Part shown: in pieces, positions 13,051 to 27,000 of the stretch
Layout of the letters: every line of letters begins with the position of its first letter
Position numbering within the stretch: the stretch's first letter is position 1
DNA from: Rallus limicola
Lineage: Eukaryota; Chordata; Aves; Gruiformes; Rallidae
Direction: 5' to 3'
Assembly (NCBI GenBank): GCA_022605955.1
Contig: JAKCOZ010000243.1
Coordinates: forward strand, 1-64,000
DNA length: 64,000 bases
Position numbers and translations under genes: made by a program
The notes under the pieces: generated by a model
Databases searched by the model: none
The model's input: only the letters and a program-made list of their open reading frames with translations
What the model was told of the DNA's origin: nothing

Positions 13051-15048
13051 TGCTAAACGTCCAGCAATAACTCCCAAAGTAAAGAAGCTAGGCATGAAAG
13101 GCATAGCTTGTCTGAAACCTCCTAACAGGACACACAAGCAGACCCTGTCACTTTGGCTCTCAGCCTTTTCCTTTGCCTGGAAAGAGGGAACATGCCTGGA
13201 ACCTCCTACGGTGCTTTTCTCGGCCCTAGCAGACTGCAGTTCAAAACATGCTAAACGTCCAGCAATAACTCCCAAAGTAAAGAAGCTAGGACTGAAAGGC
13301 ATAGCTTGTCTGAAACCTCCTAACAGGACACACAAGCAGACCCTGTCACTTTGGCTCTCAGCCTTTTCCTTTGCCTGGAAAGAGGGAACATGCCTGGAAC
13401 CTCCTACGGTGCTTTTCTCGGCCCTAGCAGACTGCAGTTCAAAACATGCTAAACGTCCAGCAATAACTCCCAAAGTAAAGAAGCTAGGACTGAAAGGCAT
13501 AGCTTGTCTGAAACCTCCTAACAGGACACACAAGCAGACCCTGTCACTTTGGCTCTCAGCCTTTTCCTTTGCCTGGAAAGAGGGAACATGCCTGGAACCT
13601 CCTACGGTGCTTTTCTCGGCCCTAGCAGACTGCAGTTCAAAACATGCTAAACGTCCAGCAATAACTCCCAAAGTAAAGAAGCTAGGCCTGAAAGGCATAG
13701 CTTGTCTGAAACCTCCTAACAGGACACACAAGCAGACCCTGTCACTTTGGCTCTCAGCCTTTTCCTTTGCCTGGAAAGAGGGAACATGCCTGGAACCTCC
13801 TACGGTGCTTTTCTCGGCCCTAGCAGACTGCAGTTCAAAACATGCTAAACGTCCAGCAATAACTCCCAAAGTAAAGAAGCTAGGCATGAAAGGCATAGCT
13901 TGTCTGAAACCTCCTAACAGGACACACAAGCAGACCCTGTCACTTTGGCTCTCAGCCTTTTCCTTTGCCTGGAAAGAGGGAACATGCCTGGAACCTCCTA
14001 CGGTGCTTTTCTCGGCCCTAGCAGACTGCAGTTCAAAACATGCTAAACGTCCAGCAATAACTCCCAAAGTAAAGAAGCTAGGCATGAAAGGCATAGCTTG
14101 TCTGAAACCTCCTAACAGGACACACAAGCAGACCCTGTCACTTTGGCTCTCAGCCTTTTCCTTTGCCTGGAAAGAGGGAACATGCCTGGAACCTCCTACG
14201 GTGCTTTTCTCGGCCCTAGCAGACTGCAGTTCAAAACATGCTAAACGTCCAGCAATAACTCCCAAAGTAAAGAAGCTAGGCCTGAAAGGCATAGCTTGTC
14301 TGAAACCTCCTAACAGGACACACAAGCAGACCCTGTCACTTTGGCTCTCAGCCTTTTCCTTTGCCTGGAAAGAGGGAACATGCCTGGAACCTCCTACGGT
14401 GCTTTTCTCGGCCCTAGCAGACTGCAGTTCAAAACATGCTAAACGTCCAGCAATAACTCCCAAAGTAAAGAAGCTAGGACTGAAAGGCATAGCTTGTCTG
14501 AAACCTCCTAACAGGACACACAAGCACACCCTGTCACTTTGGCTCTCAGCCTTTTCCTTTGCCTGGAAAGAGGGAACATGCCTGGAACCTCCTACGGTGC
14601 TTTTCTCGGCCCTAGCAGACTGCAGTTCAAAACATGCTAAACGTCCAGCAATAACTCCCAAAGTAAAGAAGCTAGGCATGAAAGGCATAGCTTGTCTGAA
14701 ACCTCCTAACAGGACACACAAGCAGACCCTGTCACTTTGGCTCTCAGCCTTTTCCTTTGCCTGGAAAGAGGGAACATGCCTGGAACCTCCTACGGTGCTT
14801 TTCTCGGCCCTAGCAGACTGCAGTTCAAAACATGCTAAACGTCCAGCAATAACTCCCAAAGTAAAGAAGCTAGGACTGAAAGGCATAGCTTGTCTGAAAC
14901 CTCCTAACAGGACACACAAGCAGACCCTGTCACTTTGGCTCTCAGCCTTTTCCTTTGCCTGGAAAGAGGGAACATGCCTGGAACCTCCTACGGTGCTTTT
15001 CTCGGCCCTAGCAGACTGCAGTTCAAAACATGCTAAACGTCCAGCAAT

Positions 15049-15228
15049 AACTCGCAAAGTAAAGAAGCTAGGACTGAAAGGCATAGCTTGTCTGAAACCT
15101 CCTAACAGGACAGACAAGCAGACCCTGTCACTTTGGCTCTCAGCCTTTTCCTTTACCTGGAAAGAGGGAACATACCTGCTACCTCCTACAGTGCTTTTCT
15201 CGGCCCTAGCAGACTGCATGACAAAACA
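15049..15228 (+). repeat. Type B variant cassette, third copy, at the zone 1/2 boundary
   Basis: It carries the private 'aactcGcaaag' (G at 15054) and the full type B set, exactly 11 monomers after the 12.87 kb copy. The following monomer (start 15247) carries the first G88A mark of the window, so this cassette sits at the edge of the change from homogeneous to marked array. Confidence 0.78.
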
Positions 15229-16324
15229 TGCTAAACGTCCAGCAATAACTCCCAAAGTAAAGAAGCTAGGACTGAAAGGCATAGCTTGTCTGAAACCTCC
15301 TAACAGGACACACAAGCAGACCCTGTCACTTTGACTCTCAGCCTTTTCCTTTGCCTGGAAAGAGGGAACATGCCTGGAACCTCCTACGGTGCTTTTCTCG
15401 GCCCTAGCAGACTGCAGTTCAAAACATGCTAAACGTCCAGCAATAACTCCCAAAGTAAAGAAGCTAGGCATGAAAGGCATAGCTTGTCTGAAACCTCCTA
15501 ACAGGACACACAAGCAGACCCTGTCACTTTGGCTCTCAGCCTTTTCCTTTGCCTGGAAAGAGGGAACATACCTGCTACCTCCTACAGTGTTTTTCTCGGC
15601 CCTAGCAGACTGCATGACAAAACATGCTAAACGTCCAGCAATAACTCCCAAAGTAAAGAAGCTAGGACTGAAAGGCATAGCTTGTCTGAAACCTCCTAAC
15701 AGGACACACAAGCAGACCCTGTCACTTTGGCTCTCAGCCTTTTCCTTTGCCTGGAAAGAGGGAACATGCCTGGAACCTCCTACGGTGCTTTTCTCGGCCC
15801 TAGCAGACTGCAGTTCAAAACATGCTAAACGTCCAGCAATAACTCCCAAAGTAAAGAAGCTAGGCATGAAAGGCATAGCTTGTCTGAAACCTCCTAACAA
15901 GACACACAAGCAGACCCTGTCACTTTGGCTCTCAGCCTTTTCCTTTGCCTGGAAAGAGGGAACATGCCTGGAACCTCCTACGGTGCTTTTCTCGGCCCTA
16001 GCAGACTGCAGTTCAAAACATGCTAAACGTCCAGCAATAACTCCCAAAGTAAAGAAGCTAGGACTGAAAGGCATAGCTTGTCTGAAACCTCCTAACAGGA
16101 CACACAAGCAGACCCTGTCACTTTGGCTCTCAGCCTTTTCCTTTGCCTGGAAAGAGGGAACATGCCTGGAACCTCCTACGGTGCTTTTCTCGGCCCTAGC
16201 AGACTGCAGTTCAAAACATGCTAAACGTCCAGCAATAACTCCCAAAGTAAAGAAGCTAGGACTGAAAGGCATAGCTTGTCTGAAACCTCCTAACAGGACA
16301 CACAAGCAGACCCTGTCACTTTGA

Positions 16325-17710
16325 CTCTCAGCCTTTTCCTTTGCCTGGAAAGAGGGAACATACCTGGAACCTCCTACGGTGCTTTTCTCGGCCCTAGCAG
16401 ACTGCATGACAAAACATGCTAAACGTCCAGCAATAACTCCCAAAGTAAAGAAGCTAGGCATGAAAGGCATAGCTTGTCTGAAACCTCCTAACAGGACACA
16501 CAAGCAGACCCTGTCACTTTGGCTCTCAGCCTTTTCCTTTGCCTGGAAAGAGGGAACATGCCTGGAACCTCCTACGGTGCTTTTCTCGGCCCTAGCAGAC
16601 TGCATGACAAAACATGCTAAACGTCCAGCAATAACTCCCAAAGTAAAGAAGCTAGGCCTGAAAGGCATAGCTTGTCTGAAACCTCCTAACAGGACACACA
16701 AGCAGACCCTGTCACTTTGGCTCTCAGCCTTTTCCTTTGCCTGGAAAGAGGGAACATGCCTGGAACCTCCTACGGTGCTTTTCTCGGCCCTAGCAGACTG
16801 CAGTTCAAAACATGCTAAACGTCCAGCAATAACTCCCAAAGTAAAGAAGCTAGGACTGAAAGGCATAGCTTGTCTGAAACCTCCTAACAGGACACACAAG
16901 CAGACCCTGTCACTTTGGCTCTCAGCCTTTTCCTTTGCCTGGAAAGAGGGAACATGCCTGGAACCTCCTACGGTGCTTTTCTCGGCCCTAGCAGACTGCA
17001 GTTCAAAACATGCTAAACGTCCAGCAATAACTCCCAAAGTAAAGAAGCTAGGACTGAAAGGCATAGCTTGTCTGAAACCTCCTAACAGGACACACAAGCA
17101 GACCCTGTCACTTTGGCTCTCAGCCTTTTCCTTTGCCTGGAAAGAGGGAACATGCCTGGAACCTCCTACGGTGCTTTTCTCGGCCCTAGCAGACTGCAGT
17201 TCAAAACATGCTAAACGTCCAGCAATAACTCCCAAAGTAAAGAAGCTAGGACTGAAAGGCATAGCTTGTCTGAAACCTCCTAACAGGACACACAAGCAGA
17301 CCCTGTCACTTTGGCTCTCAGCCTTTTCCTTTGCCTGGAAAGAGGGAACATACCTGGAACCTCCTACGGTGCTTTTCTCGGCCCTAGCAGACTGCATGAC
17401 AAAACATGCTAAACGTCCAGCAATAACTCCCAAAGTAAAGAAGCTAGGCATGAAAGGCATAGCTTGTCTGAAACCTCCTAACAGGACACACAAGCAGACC
17501 CTGTCACTTTGGCTCTCAGCCTTTTCCTTTGCCTGGAAAGAGGGAACATGCCTGGAACCTCCTACGGTGCTTTTCTCGGCCCTAGCAGACTGCAGTTCAA
17601 AACATGCTAAACGTCCAGCAATAACTCCCAAAGTAAAGAAGCTAGGACTGAAAGGCATAGCTTGTCTGAAACCTCCTAACAGGACACACAAGCAGACCCT
17701 GTCACTTTGA
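16325..17710 (+). repeat. Heptamer, left copy of a 1386-bp tandem duplication
   Basis: This is seven monomers between two G88A marks. It starts with the rare combination 'atacctggaacc' (G126A without the 131-132 change) and TGCATGAC, and repeats that combination near 17350. The order of TGAC and GTTC monomers and of the 25-27 triplets matches the next 1386 bp until the last monomer. Confidence 0.85.
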
Positions 17711-19096
17711 CTCTCAGCCTTTTCCTTTGCCTGGAAAGAGGGAACATACCTGGAACCTCCTACGGTGCTTTTCTCGGCCCTAGCAGACTGCATGACAAAA
17801 CATGCTAAACGTCCAGCAATAACTCCCAAAGTAAAGAAGCTAGGCATGAAAGGCATAGCTTGTCTGAAACCTCCTAACAGGACACACAAGCAGACCCTGT
17901 CACTTTGGCTCTCAGCCTTTTCCTTTGCCTGGAAAGAGGGAACATGCCTGGAACCTCCTACGGTGCTTTTCTCGGCCCTAGCAGACTGCATGACAAAACA
18001 TGCTAAACGTCCAGCAATAACTCCCAAAGTAAAGAAGCTAGGCCTGAAAGGCATAGCTTGTCTGAAACCTCCTAACAGGACACACAAGCAGACCCTGTCA
18101 CTTTGGCTCTCAGCCTTTTCCTTTGCCTGGAAAGAGGGAACATGCCTGGAACCTCCTACGGTGCTTTTCTCGGCCCTAGCAGACTGCAGTTCAAAACATG
18201 CTAAACGTCCAGCAATAACTCCCAAAGTAAAGAAGCTAGGACTGAAAGGCATAGCTTGTCTGAAACCTCCTAACAGGACACACAAGCAGACCCTGTCACT
18301 TTGGCTCTCAGCCTTTTCCTTTGCCTGGAAAGAGGGAACATGCCTGGAACCTCCTACGGTGCTTTTCTCGGCCCTAGCAGACTGCAGTTCAAAACATGCT
18401 AAACGTCCAGCAATAACTCCCAAAGTAAAGAAGCTAGGACTGAAAGGCATAGCTTGTCTGAAACCTCCTAACAGGACACACAAGCAGACCCTGTCACTTT
18501 GGCTCTCAGCCTTTTCCTTTGCCTGGAAAGAGGGAACATGCCTGGAACCTCCTACGGTGCTTTTCTCGGCCCTAGCAGACTGCAGTTCAAAACATGCTAA
18601 ACGTCCAGCAATAACTCCCAAAGTAAAGAAGCTAGGACTGAAAGGCATAGCTTGTCTGAAACCTCCTAACAGGACACACAAGCAGACCCTGTCACTTTGG
18701 CTCTCAGCCTTTTCCTTTGCCTGGAAAGAGGGAACATACCTGGAACCTCCTACGGTGCTTTTCTCGGCCCTAGCAGACTGCATGACAAAACATGCTAAAC
18801 GTCCAGCAATAACTCCCAAAGTAAAGAAGCTAGGCATGAAAGGCATAGCTTGTCTGAAACCTCCTAACAGGACACACAAGCAGACCCTGTCACTTTGGCT
18901 CTCAGCCTTTTCCTTTGCCTGGAAAGAGGGAACATGCCTGGAACCTCCTACGGTGCTTTTCTCGGCCCTAGCAGACTGCAGTTCAAAACATGCTAAACGT
19001 CCAGCAATAACTCCCAAAGTAAAGAAGCTAGGCCTGAAAGGCATAGCTTGTCTGAAACCTCCTAACAGGACACACAAGCAGACCCTGTCACTTTGG
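17711..19096 (+). repeat. Heptamer, right copy of a 1386-bp tandem duplication
   Basis: It repeats the 16325-17710 block, including both 'atacctggaacc' monomers (near 17755 and 18736) and the same monomer order. It differs in the seventh monomer, which has CCT instead of ACT at 25-27 and lacks the closing G88A mark. The duplication is therefore recent, with its right edge in or near that monomer. Confidence 0.83.
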
Positions 19097-20878
19097 CTCT
19101 CAGCCTTTTCCTTTGCCTGGAAAGAGGGAACATGCCTGGAACCTCCTACGGTGCTTTTCTCGGCCCTAGCAGACTGCAGTTCAAAACATGCTAAACGTCC
19201 AGCAATAACTCCCAAAGTAAAGAAGCTAGGACTGAAAGGCATAGCTTGTCTGAAACCTCCTAACAGGACACACAAGCAGACCCTGTCACTTTGGCTCTCA
19301 GCCTTTTCCTTTGCCTGGAAAGAAGGAACATGCCTGGAACCTCCTACGGTGCTTTTCTCGGCCCTAGCAGACTGCAGTTCAAAACATGCTAAACGTCCAG
19401 CAATAACTCCCAAAGTAAAGAAGCTAGGCCTGAAAGGCATAGCTTGTCTGAAACCTCCTAACAGGACAGACAAGCAGACCCTGTCACTTTGGCTCTCAGC
19501 CTTTTCCTTTGCCTGGAAAGAGGGAACATGCCTGGAACCTCCTACAGTGCTTTTCTCGGCCCTAGCAGACTGCATGACAAAACATGCTAAACGTCCAGCA
19601 ATAACTCCCAAAGTAAAGAAGCTAGGCATGAAAGGCATAGCTTGTCTGAAACCTCCTAACAGGACACACAAGCAGACCCTGTCACTTTGGCTCTCAGCCT
19701 TTTCCTTTGCCTGGAAAGAAGGAACATGCCTGGAACCTCCTACGGTGCTTTTCTCGGCCCTAGCAGACTGCAGTTCAAAACATGCTAAACGTCCAGCAAT
19801 AACTCCCAAAGTAAAGAAGCTAGGACTGAAAGGCATAGCTTGTCTGAAACCTCCTAACAGGACACACAAGCAGACCCTGTCACTTTGGCTCTCAGCCTTT
19901 TCCTTTGCCTGGAAAGAGGGAACATGCCTGGAACCTCCTACGGTGCTTTTCTCGGCCCTAGCAGACTGCATGACAAAACATGCTAAACGTCCAGCAATAA
20001 CTCCCAAAGTAAAGAAGCTAGGCATGAAAGGCATAGCTTGTCTGAAACCTCCTAACAGGACACACAAGCAGACCCTGTCACTTTGGCTCTCAGCCTTTTC
20101 CTTTGCCTGGAAAGAGGGAACATGCCTGGAAGCTCCTAGGGTGCTTTTCTCGGCCCTAGCAGACTGCAGTTCAAAACATGCTAAACGTCCAGCAATAACT
20201 CCCAAAGTAAAGAAGCTAGGACTGAAAGGCATAGCTTGTCTGAAACCTCCTAACAGGACACACAAGCAGACCCTGTCACTTTGGCTCTCAGCCTTTTCCT
20301 TTGCCTGGAAAGAGGGAACATGCCTGGAACCTCCTACGGTGCTTTTCTCGGCCCTAGCAGACTGCAGTTCAAAACATGCTAAACGTCCAGCAATAACTCC
20401 CAAAGTAAAGAAGCTAGGACTGAAAGGCATAGCTTGTCTGAAACCTCCGAACAGGACACACAAGCAGACCCTGTCACTTTGGCTCTCAGCCTTTTCCTTT
20501 GCCTGGAAAGAGGGAACATACCTGCTACCTCCTACAGTGTTTTTCTCGGCCCTAGCAGACTGCATGACAAAGCATGCTAAACGTCCAGCAATAACTCCCA
20601 AAGTAAAGAAGCTAGGACTGAAAGGCATAGCTTGTCTGAAACCTCCTAACAGGACACACAAGCAGACCCTGTCACTTTGGCTCTCAGCCTTTTCCTTTGC
20701 CTGGAAAGAGGGAACATGCCTGGAACCTCCTACGGTGCTTTTCTCGGCCCTAGCAGACTGCAGTTCAAAACATGCTAAACGTCCAGCAATAACTCCCAAA
20801 GTAAAGAAGCTAGGACTGAAAGGCATAGCTTGTCTGAAACCTCCTAACAGGACACACAAGCAGACCCTGTCACTTTGA

Positions 20879-22066
20879 CTCTCAGCCTTTTCCTTTGCCT
20901 GGAAAGAGGGAACATGCCTGGAACCTCCTACAGTGCTTTTCTCGGCCCTAGCAGACTGCAGTTCAAAACATGCTAAACGTCCAGCAATAACTCCCAAAGT
21001 AAAGAAGCTAGGCATGAAAGGCATAGCTTGTCTGAAACCTCCTAACAGGACACACAAGCAGACCCTGTCACTTTGGCTCTCAGCCTTTTCCTTTGCCTGG
21101 AAAGAGGGAACATGCCTGGAACCTCCTACGGTGCTTTTCTTGGCCCTAGCAGACTGCAGTTCAAAACATGCTAAACGTCCAGCAATAACTCCCAAAGTAA
21201 AGAAGCTAGGACTGAAAGGCATAGCTTGTCTGAAACCTCCTAACAGGACACACAAGCAGACCCTGTCACTTTGGCTCTCAGCCTTTTCCTTTGCCTGGAA
21301 AGAAGGAACATACCTGCTACCTCCTACAGTGCTTTTCTCGGCCCTAGCAGACTGCATGACAAAACATGCTAAACGTCCAGCAATAACTCCCAAAGTAAAG
21401 AAGCTAGGACTGAAAGGCATAGCTTGTCTGAAACCTCCTAACAGGACACACAAGCAGACCCTGTCACTTTGACTCTCAGCCTTTTCCTTTGCCTGGAAAG
21501 AGGGAACATGCCTGGAACCTCCTACAGTGCTTTTCTCGGCCCTAGCAGACTGCAGTTCAAAACATGCTAAACGTCCAGCAATAACTCCCAAAGTAAAGAA
21601 GCTAGGCATGAAAGGCATAGCTTGTCTGAAACCTCCTAACAGGACACACAAGCAGACCCTGTCACTTTGGCTCTCAGCCTTTTCCTTTGCCTGGAAAGAG
21701 GGAACATGCCTGGAACCTCCTACGGTGCTTTTCTTGGCCCTAGCAGACTGCAGTTCAAAACATGCTAAACGTCCAGCAATAACTCCCAAAGTAAAGAAGC
21801 TAGGACTGAAAGGCATAGCTTGTCTGAAACCTCCTAACAGGACACACAAGCAGACCCTGTCACTTTGGCTCTCAGCCTTTTCCTTTGCCTGGAAAGAAGG
21901 AACATACCTGCTACCTCCTACAGTGCTTTTCTCGGCCCTAGCAGACTGCATGACAAAACATGCTAAACGTCCAGCAATAACTCCCAAAGTAAAGAAGCTA
22001 GGACTGAAAGGCATAGCTTGTCTGAAACCTCCTAACAGGACACACAAGCAGACCCTGTCACTTTGG
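20879..22066 (+). repeat. Tandem duplication of a 3-monomer unit (2 x 594 bp)
   Basis: Copies 20879-21472 and 21473-22066 share three unusual states at exactly 594-bp spacing: 'atgcctggaacctcctacAg' in the first monomer, 'ttctTggccc' in the second (T at 21141 and 21735), and 'agaAggaacatac' in the third. The T variants were not seen elsewhere in the window. The second copy lacks the closing G88A mark. Confidence 0.88.
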
Positions 22067-24046
22067 CTCTCAGCCTTTTCCTTTGCCTGGAAAGAGGGAA
22101 CATGCCTGGAACCTCCTACGGTGCTTTTCTCGGCCCTAGCAGACTGCAGTTCAAAACATGCTAAACGTCCAGCAATAACTCCCAAAGTAAAGAAGCTAGG
22201 ACTGAAAGGCATAGCTTGTCTGAAACCTCCTAACAGGACACACAAGCAGACCCTGTCACTTTGGCTCTCAGCCTTTTCCTTTGCCTGGAAAGAGGGAACA
22301 TGCCTGGAACCTCCTACGGTGCTTTTCTCGGCCCTAGCAGACTGCAGTTCAAAACATGCTAAACGTCCAGCAATAACTCCCAAAGTAAAGAAGCTAGGCC
22401 TGAAAGGCATAGCTTGTCTGAAACCTCCTAACAGGACACACAAGCAGACCCTGTCACTTTGGCTCTCAGCCTTTTCCTTTGCCTGGAAAGAGGGAACATG
22501 CCTGGAACCTCCTACGGTGCTTTTCTCGGCCCTAGCAGACTGCAGTTCAAAACATGCTAAACGTCCAGCAATAACTCCCAAAGTAAAGAAGCTAGGACTG
22601 AAAGGCATAGCTTGTCTGAAACCTCCTAACAGGACACACAAGCAGACCCTGTCACTTTGGCTCTCAGCCTTTTCCTTTGCCTGGAAAGAGGGAACATGCC
22701 TGGAACCTCCTACGGTGCTTTTCTCGGCCCTAGCAGACTGCAGTTCAAAACATGCTAAACGTCCAGCAATAACTCCCAAAGTAAAGAAGCTAGGCCTGAA
22801 AGGCATAGCTTGTCTGAAACCTCCTAACAGGACACACAAGCAGACCCTGTCACTTTGGCTCTCAGCCTTTTCCTTTGCCTGGAAAGAGGGAACATGCCTG
22901 GAACCTCCTACGGTGCTTTTCTCGGCCCTAGCAGACTGCAGTTCAAAACATGCTAAACGTCCAGCAATAACTCCCAAAGTAAAGAAGCTAGGCCTGAAAG
23001 GCATAGCTTGTCTGAAACCTCCTAACAGGACAGACAAGCAGACCCTGTCACTTTGGCTCTCAGCCTTTTCCTTTGCCTGGAAAGAGGGAACATGCCTGGA
23101 AGCTCCTAGGGTGCTTTTCTCGGCCCTAGCAGACTGCATGACAAAACATGCTAAACGTCCAGCAATAACTCCCAAAGTAAAGAAGCTAGGACTGAAAGGC
23201 ATAGCTTGTCTGAAACCTCCTAACAGGACACACAAGCAGACCCTGTCACTTTGGCTCTCAGCCTTTTCCTTTGCCTGGAAAGAGGGAACATGCCTGGAAC
23301 CTCCTACGGTGCTTTTCTCGGCCCTAGCAGACTGCAGTTCAAAACATGCTAAACGTCCAGCAATAACTCCCAAAGTAAAGAAGCTAGGCATGAAAGGCAT
23401 AGCTTGTCTGAAACCTCCTAACAGGACACACAAGCAGACCCTGTCACTTTGGCTCTCAGCCTTTTCCTTTGCCTGGAAAGAGGGAACATGCCTGGAACCT
23501 CCTACGGTGCTTTTCTCGGCCCTAGCAGACTGCAGTTCAAAACATGCTAAACGTCCAGCAATAACTCCCAAAGTAAAGAAGCTAGGACTGAAAGGCATAG
23601 CTTGTCTGAAACCTCCTAACAGGACACACAAGCAGACCCTGTCACTTTGGCTCTCAGCCTTTTCCTTTGCCTGGAAAGAGGGAACATACCTGCTACCTCC
23701 TACAGTGCTTTTCTCGGCCCTAGCAGACTGCATGACAAAACATGCTAAACGTCCAGCAATAACTCCCAAAGTAAAGAAGCTAGGACTGAAAGGCATAGCT
23801 TGTCTGAAACCTCCTAACAGGACACACAAGCAGACCCTGTCACTTTGGCTCTCAGCCTTTTCCTTTGCCTGGAAAGAGGGAACATGCCTGGAACCTCCTA
23901 CGGTGCTTTTCTCGGCCCTAGCAGACTGCAGTTCAAAACATGCTAAACGTCCAGCAATAACTCCCAAAGTAAAGAAGCTAGGACTGAAAGGCATAGCTTG
24001 TCTGAAACCTCCTAACAGGACAGACAAGCAGACCCTGTCACTTTGA

Positions 24047-27000
24047 CTCTCAGCCTTTTCCTTTACCTGGAAAGAGGGAACATACCTGCTACCTCCTACA
24101 GTGCTTTTCTCGGCCCTAGCAGACTGCATGACAAAACATGCTAAACGTCCAGCAATAACTCCCAAAGTAAAGAAGCTAGGCATGAAAGGCATAGCTTGTC
24201 TGAAACCTCCTAACAGGACACACAAGCAGACCCTGTCACTTTGGCTCTCAGCCTTTTCCTTTGCCTGGAAAGAGGGAACATGCCTGGAACCTCCTACGGT
24301 GCTTTTCTCGGCCCTAGCAGACTGCAGTTCAAAACATGCTAAACGTCCAGCAATAACTCCCAAAGTAAAGAAGCTAGGCATGAAAGGCATAGCTTGTCTG
24401 AAACCTCCTAACAGGACACACAAGCAGACCCTGTCACTTTGACTCTCAGCCTTTTCCTTTGCCTGGAAAGAGGGAACATACCTGCTACCTCCTACAGTGC
24501 TTTTCTCGGCCCTAGCAGACTGCATGACAAAACATGCTAAACGTCCAGCAATAACTCCCAAAGTAAAGAAGCTAGGACTGAAAGGCATAGCTTGTCTGAA
24601 ACCTCCTAACAGGACACACAAGCAGACCCTGTCACTTTGGCTCTCAGCCTTTTCCTTTGCCTGGAAAGAGGGAACATGCCTGGAACCTCCTACGGTGCTT
24701 TTCTCGGCCCTAGCAGACTGCAGTTCAAAACATGCTAAACGTCCAGCAATAACTCCCAAAGTAAAGAAGCTAGGCATGAAAGGCATAGCTTGTCTGAAAC
24801 CTCCTAACAGGACACACAAGCAGACCCTGTCACTTTGGCTCTCAGCCTTTTCCTTTGCCTGGAAAGAGGGAACATGCCTGGAACCTCCTACGGTGCTTTT
24901 CTCGGCCCTAGCAGACTGCAGTTCAAAACATGCTAAACGTCCAGCAATAACTCCCAAAGTAAAGAAGCTAGGACTGAAAGGCATAGCTTGTCTGAAACCT
25001 CCTAACAGGACACACAAGCAGACCCTGTCACTTTGGCTCTCAGCCTTTTCCTTTGCCTGGAAAGAGGGAACATACCTGCTACCTCCTACAGTGTTTTTCT
25101 CGGCCCTAGCAGACTGCATGACAAAACATGCTAAACGTCCAGCAATAACTCCCAAAGTAAAGAAGCTAGGACTGAAAGGCATAGCTTGTCTGAAACCTCC
25201 TAACAGGACACACAAGCAGACCCTGTCACTTTGACTCTCAGCCTTTTCCTTTGCCTGGAAAGAGGGAATATACCTGCTACCTCCTACAGTGCTTTTCTCG
25301 GCCCTAGCAGACTGCAGTTCAAAACATGCTAAACGTCCAGCAATAACTCCCAAAGTAAAGAAGCTAGGCATGAAAGGCATAGCTTGTCTGAAACCTCCTA
25401 ACAGGACACACAAGCAGACCCTGTCACTTTGGCTCTCAGCCTTTTCCTTTGCCTGGAAAGAGGGAACATGCCTGGAACCTCCTACGGTGCTTTTCTCGGC
25501 CCTAGCAGACTGCAGTTCAAAACATGCTAAACGTCCAGCAATAACTCCCAAAGTAAAGAAGCTAGGACTGAAAGGCATAGCTTGTCTGAAACCTCCCAAC
25601 AGGACACACAAGCAGACCCTGTCACTTTGACTCTCAGCCTTTTCCTTTGCCTGGAAAGAGGGAACATACCTGCTACATCCTACAGTGCTTTTCTCGGCCC
25701 TAGCAGACTGCATGACAAAACATGCTAAACGTCCAGCAATAACTCCCAAAGTAAAGAAGCTAGGCATGAAAGGCATAGCTTGTCTGAAACCTCCTAACAG
25801 GACACACAAGCAGACCCTGTCACTTTGGCTCTCAGCCTTTTCCTTTCCCTGGAAAGAGGGAACATGCCTGGAACCTCCTACGGTGCTTTTCTCGGCCCTA
25901 GCAGACTGCAGTTCAAAACATGCTAAACGTCCAGCAATAACTCCCAAAGTAAAGAAGCTAGGCCTGAAAGGCATAGCTTGTCTGAAACCTCCTAACAGGA
26001 CACACAAGCAGACCCTGTCACTTTGGCTCTCAGCCTTTTCCTTTGCCTGGAAAGAGGGAACATGCCTGGAACCTCCTACGGTGCTTTTCTCGGCCCTAGC
26101 AGACTGCAGTTCAAAAAATGCTAAACGTCCAGCAATAACTCCCAAAGTAAAGAAGCTAGGCATGAAAGGCATAGCTTGTCTCAAACCTCCTAACAGGACA
26201 CACAAGCAGACCCTGTCACTTTGGCTCTCAGCCTTTTCCTTTGCCTGGAAAGAGGGAACATGCCTGGAACCTCCTACGGTGCTTTTCTCGGCCCTAGCAG
26301 ACTGCAGTTCAAAACATGCTAAACGTCCAGCAATAACTCCCAAAGTAAAGAAGCTAGGACTGAAAGGCATAGCTTGTCTGAAACCTCCTAACAGGACACA
26401 CAAGCAGACCCTGTCACTTTGGCTCTCAGCCTTTTCCTTTGCCTGGAAAGAGGGAACATGCCTGGAACCTCCTACGGTGCTTTTCTCGGCCCTAGCAGAC
26501 TGCAGTTCAAAACATGCTAAACGTCCAGCAATAACTCCCAAAGTAAAGAAGCTAGGCCTGAAAGGCATAGCTTGTCTGAAACCTCCTAACAGGAACCACA
26601 AGCAGACCCTGTCACTTTGGCTCTCAGCCTTTTCCTTTGCCTGGAAAGAGGGAACATGCCTGGAACCTCCTACGGTGCTTTTCTCGGCCCTAGCAGACTG
26701 CAGTTCAAAACATGCTAAACGTCCAGCAATAACTCCCAAAGTAAAGAAGCTAGGACTGAAAGGCATAGCTTGTCTGAAACCTCCTAACAGGACACACAAG
26801 CAGACCCTGTCACTTTGGCTCTCAGCCTTTTCCTTTGCCTGGAAAGAGGGAACATGCCTGGAACCTCCTACGGTGCTTTTCTCGGCCCTAGCAGACTGCA
26901 GTTCAAAACATGCTAAACGTCCAGCAATAACTCCCAAAGTAAAGAAGCTAGGCCTGAAAGGCATAGCTTGTCTGAAACCTCCTAACAGGACACACAAGCA

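Larger units (their letters stand above)
1..15334 (+). repeat. Zone 1: homogeneous satellite, few diagnostic variants
   Basis: The 77 or so monomers here differ mostly at positions 25-26, with scattered singletons such as 5064 (aaa to ata) and 7880 (ccc to cca). The TGCATGAC variant at 171-174 appears first near 5319 and is otherwise confined to three type B cassettes near 10.2, 13.0 and 15.2 kb. The G88A mark is absent until the right boundary at 15332-15334. Low divergence suggests recent homogenisation compared with the rest of the window. Confidence 0.85.
4499..15334 (+). other. Longest sense open frame; repeat artefact, not a gene
   Basis: A frame of 3611 codons made only of a 66-residue repeat (each unit contains KPPNRTHKQTLSLWLSAFSF). 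It begins at a GTG inside a monomer and stops where G88A turns TGG into TGA. The frame stays open because 198 is a multiple of 3. Variants fall in all three codon positions (65, 107, 131 and 134 first; 126, 132 and 141 second; 88 and 142 third), with no sign of protein-level constraint. The same frame is broken into many shorter pieces in zone 2. There is no promoter, leader or non-repeat domain. Confidence 0.88.
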
